Below are positions 59,049-64,000 of a stretch of DNA of 64,000 nucleotides, one piece after another. The stretch spans positions 34,309,180-34,373,179 of the forward strand of contig OX485808.1 in the NCBI GenBank assembly GCA_950295325.1, written 5' to 3'. The notes beneath the pieces were generated by a model. The model had not been told where the DNA came from and made no database searches. It was given only the letters and a program-made list of their open reading frames with translations. Source of the stretch: Polytrichum commune (lineage: Eukaryota; Streptophyta; Polytrichopsida; Polytrichales; Polytrichaceae). Position 1 is the first letter of the stretch; each line of letters starts with the position of its first letter. Both the position numbers and the translations under genes were made by a program.

Positions 59049-59472
59049 GAGAAGTTGAAGTGAGCTATGCCCGTATTAGTCGCCAACACCAAGCCTAGTG
59101 CAAGGTAAAACGACCCGGCACCACCCACAATGGCCAATGTCCTCATGGGAAGAGCCACATTGATCACACTTTACATGAAGAATGCCCCGTTTAGTTTGTA
59201 CTTTGGCCCTTGTTTGTGGTTGTCTTGAGAGAAAGAAGAAAATGAGAGCGGTGGAGGAAGATGATTGCATGGACCCGATCCCAAACACTCTTTCCACCGT
59301 CTTTGAGGATGGATCGACCATCTCTATAAGAGCTGGTATGTTGATGACCGATAATCTACCGAGCGAAGAGTTCATGATGGGAAGGATATTTGCATCTGGT
59401 GTGGTTCCAATCACTTCATGTTCATTAAATACAAATTTTGTTGGTTTTGTATCATTTGCTCATGCTACATGA
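59049..59472 (-). pseudogene. Dirigent pseudogene
   Basis: Reads FVFNEHEVIGTTPDANILPI, then LGRLSVINIPALIEMVDPSS and, after a frame change, VINVALPMRTLAIVGGAGSF and a C-terminal HFNFSY. This is colinear with the intact dirigent gene at 52341-53003. The signal peptide is missing and at least one frameshift splits the barrel. A family-D repeat sits at the same downstream side in both, so the locus was probably duplicated as a segment. Confidence 0.85.
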
Positions 59473-59925
59473 TCACCCGTCTTGGGGCGGCAAGACTTGT
59501 ATAATAAACATGGTTCATTGGCAGAATAATGTTCTAACAATTCATGAGAAATTCATAATAAAACATGAAAATTATTACAATAAGACTGTCGACTATAAAA
59601 ATAAGGTACAACATATTATAACATAACAAATTGCAATCCTATTTAATAAGGTTTGAAAAAATGAAGACTACATTGGAAGACTTATGGATAATGAACTTCC
59701 TTCTTCTTATTTTTTTATCCATCGCGCACGGAAACACGGAGGTCAAGTGTATGAAAAAGATACCATTGGATTCATCTTTGTGAGTTCTTGCCAAGACCAA
59801 ATTCATTGAGAAAATAAGATTTGTGATGAACACAATAAACGACAATAAATTGCTTGTGATAAAATGCATGTTGCCACCCTGGGTGGGAAGCATGATCACG
59901 ATGAGTTACAACATCTTGGACATAT
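59473..59925. other. Intergenic, nothing recognised
   Basis: AT-rich DNA upstream of the dirigent pseudogene. No repeat or gene noted. Confidence 0.4.
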
Positions 59926-59927
59926 TA

Positions 59928-60263
59928 GAGTTATCCTTTAACTCAGCCGGAGTTTTAGTAGGGAGTTGGTTGTTTCGCATGCATAACTTTCCATGTTCGG
60001 TAAGTTGTGGGTGCATGCTTGGAGTCAATGTGGAGGTTTGAACGAAGGACATTCCATATTGGTTCATTGGGTATCAAACTCATTTTGGCGTCTCTTGGCA
60101 TGCCAAAATGAGTTTGATACCCAATGAACCAATATGGAATGTCCTTCGTTCAAACCTCCACATTGACTCCAAGCATGCACCCACAACTTACCGAACATGG
60201 AAAGTTATGCATGCGAAACAACCAACTCCCTACTAAAACTCCGGCTGAGTTAAAGGATAACTC
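59928..60263. mobile_element. TA-flanked fold-back element, perfect palindrome
   Basis: 162-bp arms (59928-60089 and 60102-60263) appear exactly complementary, with a 12-bp loop. Ends GAGTTATCC with TA on both sides fit a Tc1/mariner-type target. Related older copies are at 6852-7249 and 1215-1531. No coding sequence. Confidence 0.88.
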
Positions 60264-60265
60264 TA

Positions 60266-60910
60266 TTGATGAACATGAATCGTGGTGCCATATGGGGTTG
60301 CTGATGTTGGCAATTAAGTTTCACAGGCATAGATGATCAAAATCATACAAGAAGGCAAACAACAAAGATCATACAACACTTCTCTTAAAACACTAATCAA
60401 CATTAATTACTATCGCACATGTACACACTCAGGTTGATCAACTTGACATCTGAAATGGAGTCTCTTTGGATGCTAACTCCCTAGATTAAAAAGACGCAGT
60501 CATGCCATGGCCAATGAAATCTGGATTAGATGAAGCTTGCGCACAAAAACAAATCTCTGGTTCCAACATACACTATGGAAGAGGGAAACTAGGGGAGAGC
60601 AAGCTCTAAGTTACAATCCTCAAGAATGTGAGGATTTGCATCACTGCATAACATGATTCAGATCCATGACAATGTTATGTGGGATTGATAGTATTCCATG
60701 GAATATTCCTCACATTTAGTCTGTGGAATACTGTCAATTCCACAAAACACTGTTATGGATCTGAATACTGTTATAATGTGGATTTTGTGAGAGAAGATAA
60801 TTAAGCCATTGTGAGAAAGGGTTAGAGAACGGATAATATTCTGCACGTGCGTACCGGGTGCCAACTCTTTGGCCTTTTAGAATAGTTGCTTCTATCCTAC
60901 GTTGATTATC
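60266..60910. other. Intergenic with an imperfect hairpin
   Basis: 60655-60775 forms an imperfect inverted repeat (TTCAGATCCAT-ACA against TGTTATGGATCTGAA, with an inner ATTCCATGGAATATTCC/GTGGAATAC pair). It is probably an old MITE. No gene. Confidence 0.5.
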
Positions 60911-60916
60911 CCAAAG

Positions 60917-61098
60917 ACTGCGTGTTACTATTCGGAGTTATGCAGTGCCGTAATGTCTTACTCAAGAGGTTTATTTTCACTAATGAAAGTTCAATAGGTC
61001 GTTCAGACATAATCGAACATAAATGACTTTGTTTGGTGAAATGTTACATTCTTGTTAAATAGTTATAGCACTGCGTAATTCCGAATAGTAACACGCAC
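60917..61098. mobile_element. Small MITE (182 bp)
   Basis: TGCGTGTTACTATTCGGAGT at the left pairs with inverted TGCGTGTTACTATTCGGAAT at the right, and the match runs on through GCAGTGC. Target duplication not resolved; non-coding. Confidence 0.75.
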
Positions 61099-61579
61099 TA
61101 ATTGGCATAAGCGGTGTAGTGTACTTCTAATGGATCGATGATTTGTTCTTTCACAAAGAGAAGAAACATGCTTGGAAAGAGGGCATTAAGAGGAATCCAC
61201 TCAAAGGATTTGTGTTTAGTTCAGAAAAGGTTTGCATTTTCATCAAATGCAAGTTTAGAACTACTTAGAAACAATTCTAATCTAATAAACAAGGGTCGCC
61301 ATCCATACCTCCTAAGTGGTGAATTCAATTCTATTTCTTGAAGTAAAAAATCACTTGAAATTTACAGTCTTAAAAGTGTATGTAATGCAAAAGTAGCTCC
61401 AAAGAGAATGCTTCTTAGAAATGGTTTAGCAACTCCAAACCCATCTTTAAGCCAGTGAGTACCCCTATGAGTGGTACAAATAGGTGCCACCATACAATGT
61501 GTATCTAGCAAAATATCTAACACACTAATTAAAAATTGTTTTGAAGTGTTTGAAAGAGCTAGGGGTTACAAAAGACTAG
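61099..61579. other. Intergenic, nothing recognised
   Basis: No gene or shared repeat recognised. 61138-61215 weakly resembles the reverse of 4980-5100 (TTCACAAAGAG, ATGCTTGGAA, ATCCA segments), so a small old repeat is possible. Confidence 0.35.
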
Positions 61580-61895
61580 TGTGTATTTTTGACAAAGTTT
61601 TGGCAAGTTTTTTGACATTTGACATGCAAAAACTTGCACACACACACAAAAATGCATATCAATTGACACACACAATTTAGAATTTGACATGTATTGTGAC
61701 TTGTGAAGAAAAAAACCACATGTCAATTGACACATTAGAGATTGAAATGACAACTACTACCTAGGCATGTGACATTGAGGTCACATTTTAGAAAACATTG
61801 TAGGTGTCAATTGACATTCATTTTTTATTTTGAAAATGTCACGTGGCACTTTGGATTTGAAGTTGAAAGTCAAATGAAATTTGTCAAACATACAT
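61580..61895. mobile_element. MITE with TGTGT-TTTTGACAAA ends, copy 2
   Basis: Colinear partner of 38551-38862, with moderate divergence and an expanded (CA)n patch near 61640. Non-coding. Confidence 0.65.
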
Positions 61896-62029
61896 ATTGC
61901 TAAGAAGACTTACATATGTGGTACATTAACACATCACATAAATCAGAATAAGAAACTCGGCATCACACCCACATGACAATTAAGGTAGATGGGTCTTAAA
62001 CCTCTTTTTTTGTGACTAGCCCACTTCTC

Positions 62030-62380
62030 CTAGGATATGAAAAATACGATCATTAGTACAAAATGATTAGCAAATCCAAATTAACGCTGTAGCCACTTTC
62101 CTCATGACTTGTGTAGCTCATGTGAATATTCTATTCATGGTCAGAGTGAAAATCTCTCTTGCTCATTAAATGGTCACATATGTCACCCCAAAAAAGTTGA
62201 TTGCTGAACCTTGAATGTTTGTCATATTTTGAGCACATAGTCCAATCTCTTTCAAACAAATGTTTTTTGTTTTGTTTATCCATACATGAAGCCACACCTA
62301 CCTGTATTCCACTCAAATATAGCATGTGTCCGATTAAGATAAGTAACCAAATTAGGCACACGTCTACCTTAATATCCATT
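62030..62380 (-). repeat. Family-D dispersed repeat, reversed
   Basis: Reverse match of family D: CTCCTAGGATATGAAAAATA, AGCAAATCCAAATTAACG, CTCATGACTTGTGTAGCTCA, TTTTGAGCACATAGTCCAAT. Non-coding. Confidence 0.6.
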
Positions 62381-62495
62381 GTTCACTTAAACCCACATTT
62401 ATGAAAAAATAGTTACTCAAATGTTGGCATGCATGCATACATTACTATAGTTAAAGTGTTATATTAAGAAGAAAATACCATAATGATCTCAATTA

Positions 62496-62616
62496 GGGTT
62501 AGTTTCCATGTAGGCCGCTCGCCCACCAGAGTCTGGTGGAAATGTAGATTCCACCTAGTGAAATCTACATCTCCACTAGAATCTGGTGGGCAAGCGGTCT
62601 GCATGGAAACTGACCC
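62496..62616. mobile_element. Tourist-like MITE (121 bp)
   Basis: GGGTTAGTTTCCATG at the left pairs with inverted GGGTCAGTTTCCATG at the right; the pairing continues through GCCCACCAGA to form a long hairpin. GGG ends fit PIF/Harbinger MITEs, but the flanks TTA and TTG match only two of three bases. Confidence 0.7.
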
Positions 62617-62740
62617 TTGGCCTACTCAAACACCAACAATTCCAGAAAAATAGGCTGATGGCAACTTACAAGAACTGGTGATGATTTCTGCAGGCTCAGA
62701 TTATATTTATTTCGTGTCTGTGTGTATACAATACATAATA

Positions 62741-63222
62741 GAGTTATCCGTAAAGTGAGCTGGTGTTTTGACAGATTTTGAGTGCACTATTCACACAAAC
62801 CCATGGAAACGCAAAGTAAGGCTCTTGAATTCCGGGGCATAATACACAAGGCCAGGGTTTAGGGTCAGAGCTAGTCTGCTTGTTTTTGGATGAGAGAATC
62901 CGCCTATTCGTGGTTGAGGCCGTCATGCGTGCTTGCTGATTTTGGGCGTGCTTCACTACTTACTTAGTCTTGTCTGCACCCCTAACAAAATTAGCGAAAC
63001 AGGGCGACATAATTAGCACCCTCTGACAAAGCGACGGTAAATTCCCGGGGCGCGCTCGCAACATAGGAGCAAATTTTTTTTTCACCATTTCCGGTCCCTC
63101 AAAAGATTTGTGCCTGTGTTTTTTTATAGCTACAGACACCTGCTCCACTTTTAGGGCCTATCACACAATTTTCTCAAATCCAGGCCCAAAACCCTCTCTT
63201 CAGCTCACTTTACGGATAACTC
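62741..63222. mobile_element. TA-flanked element, GAGTTATCCGTAAAGTGAGC ends (482 bp)
   Basis: The 20-bp ends are perfect inverted repeats (GAGTTATCCGTAAAGTGAGC), flanked by TA on both sides. It shares GAGTTATCC with the fold-back family at 59928 but not its interior. Its interior has moderately GC-rich stretches and no recognisable coding sequence. Confidence 0.82.
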
Positions 63223-63319
63223 TAATGCATCATTTTTTATTTTTTATTTTTTTGGGGTATAAGTGACCATCAGTAGGGCAAAATCAACAGATGCAAGGAC
63301 TTGAATCAGAAAACCTAAG

Positions 63320-63540
63320 GTATGAGGGTGTTATTTGGTTACTTTTCTTGACCACACACCTATAGGTGTGTGGTTAGGTATGGATCAAAGAACAAACACC
63401 ACAATGACCAATGTTCAAATGAGATTGGACTATGCCTTCAATTTTTTCTTAACTACTCCACACTTGATAATGAACATAATTGGGATGACCTATGTATTCA
63501 GTCAAGAAATCATCAATAAACATGCAACACTTCTGATAAG
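63320..63540 (+). repeat. Family-D dispersed repeat
   Basis: TAGGTGTGTGGTTAGGTATG, GAGATTGGACTATGCCTTCA and AATTGGGATGACCTATGTAT match family D, closest to the copy at 54440-54670. Confidence 0.6.
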
Positions 63541-64000
63541 CATAACTAAAAGAAGGAAGTATGAATTTCAAGCTAATTTTTGTTGATGCTTCATCGTAGA
63601 TTTGCTAATGCAACACAAGTTTCTTTGTGTAAATTTAACCAGACGTAGAAGTTGGAGAACATGACAGACGTATTGGATGTTAGCCACATAGCTTTAGGCA
63701 CTTTGTGTGGACTTGTTGTGCCTTTGAATTGAAAATTAGAGCTGATCAAGGAGAGAAAGGCGAAGAAGATTGGCCAAGCCCTATATTAGGTTTATAGTTA
63801 AGAGCTCCCTCACATCATAACATTACTAAGCAATGTGCGTTCTTTCTGTGGGCCCTGAGAATATAATCATGGGATCACAAACCCTCCATAGGGAGACTCA
63901 AATTCATAGCCCGGCCACATCGGGGGGACCAGCCAGGCAGCCCAGCTGGTGCAAGGCACCTCCTGGCTCTGGTGTATGCGCCTGCGCCGGCCGCCGCATG
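63541..64000. other. Intergenic end of window
   Basis: 63590-63700 resembles 54720-54840 (TTGCTAATGCGACACA-type, GTAGAAGTTGGAGAACATGA), so the shared segment extends beyond the family-D core. The last ~120 bp turn GC-rich (CCCGGCCACATCGG, GCGCCGGCCGCCG) and may mark the edge of a further gene or element; nothing identified. Confidence 0.4.

Overview
The window looks like nuclear DNA of a land plant, most likely a moss. The main reason is a single immune-receptor gene that joins a protein kinase, an NB-ARC domain and leucine-rich repeats (the PNL class known from mosses). Supporting signs are a dirigent gene, a short plant-type (TTTAGGG)n tract, GT-AG introns of a few hundred bases and AT-rich intergenic DNA full of transposons. 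The species cannot be named from the sequence alone.

Three protein genes look whole, all on the minus strand. (1) 8552-13561: a three-exon gene for about 1503 residues with a helical N-terminal domain, an apparently active kinase, a complete NB-ARC and 18 near-identical 24-residue LRR units. (2) 41297-48674: UTP21/WDR36, an SSU-processome WD40 protein. I could rebuild it as 18 in-frame exons (920 residues), including a 28-nt exon. (3) 52341-53003: an intronless dirigent protein of 220 residues. Broken gene pieces are a plastid-type fructose-bisphosphate aldolase (3752-6041), a dirigent pseudogene (59049-59472), and 5' or internal pieces of a Rab11/RABA GTPase (twice), a purple acid phosphatase and a Tat-SF1/Cus2-like splicing factor, all on the minus strand within 16.0-20.2 kb.

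Nearly everything else is mobile DNA. It includes a Ty1/copia fossil (14.9-16.0 kb), a LINE remnant (24.3-25.6 kb), a deleted PIF/Harbinger element with TAA target duplications (26387-27700), a pogo-like element carrying a transposase C-terminus (48950-50681) and itself hit by a second element, a 1.5-kb Mutator-like element with a 9-bp target duplication (20825-22350), a 2.1-kb fold-back element with 933-bp arms (34063-36169), several hAT-like elements with 8-bp duplications and G-rich ends, TA-flanked fold-backs, and many small MITEs. Because host sequences are themselves duplicated in the window, four insertions have a pre-insertion (empty) copy nearby. This fixes their ends and target duplications directly.

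Layout: 0-8.5 kb, aldolase relic and MITEs; 8.5-13.6 kb, receptor gene; 14.9-23 kb, copia fossil, duplicated R/B blocks and captured gene pieces; 23-41 kb, transposon field with no intact gene; 41.3-48.7 kb, UTP21; 48.9-64 kb, transposons around the dirigent locus.
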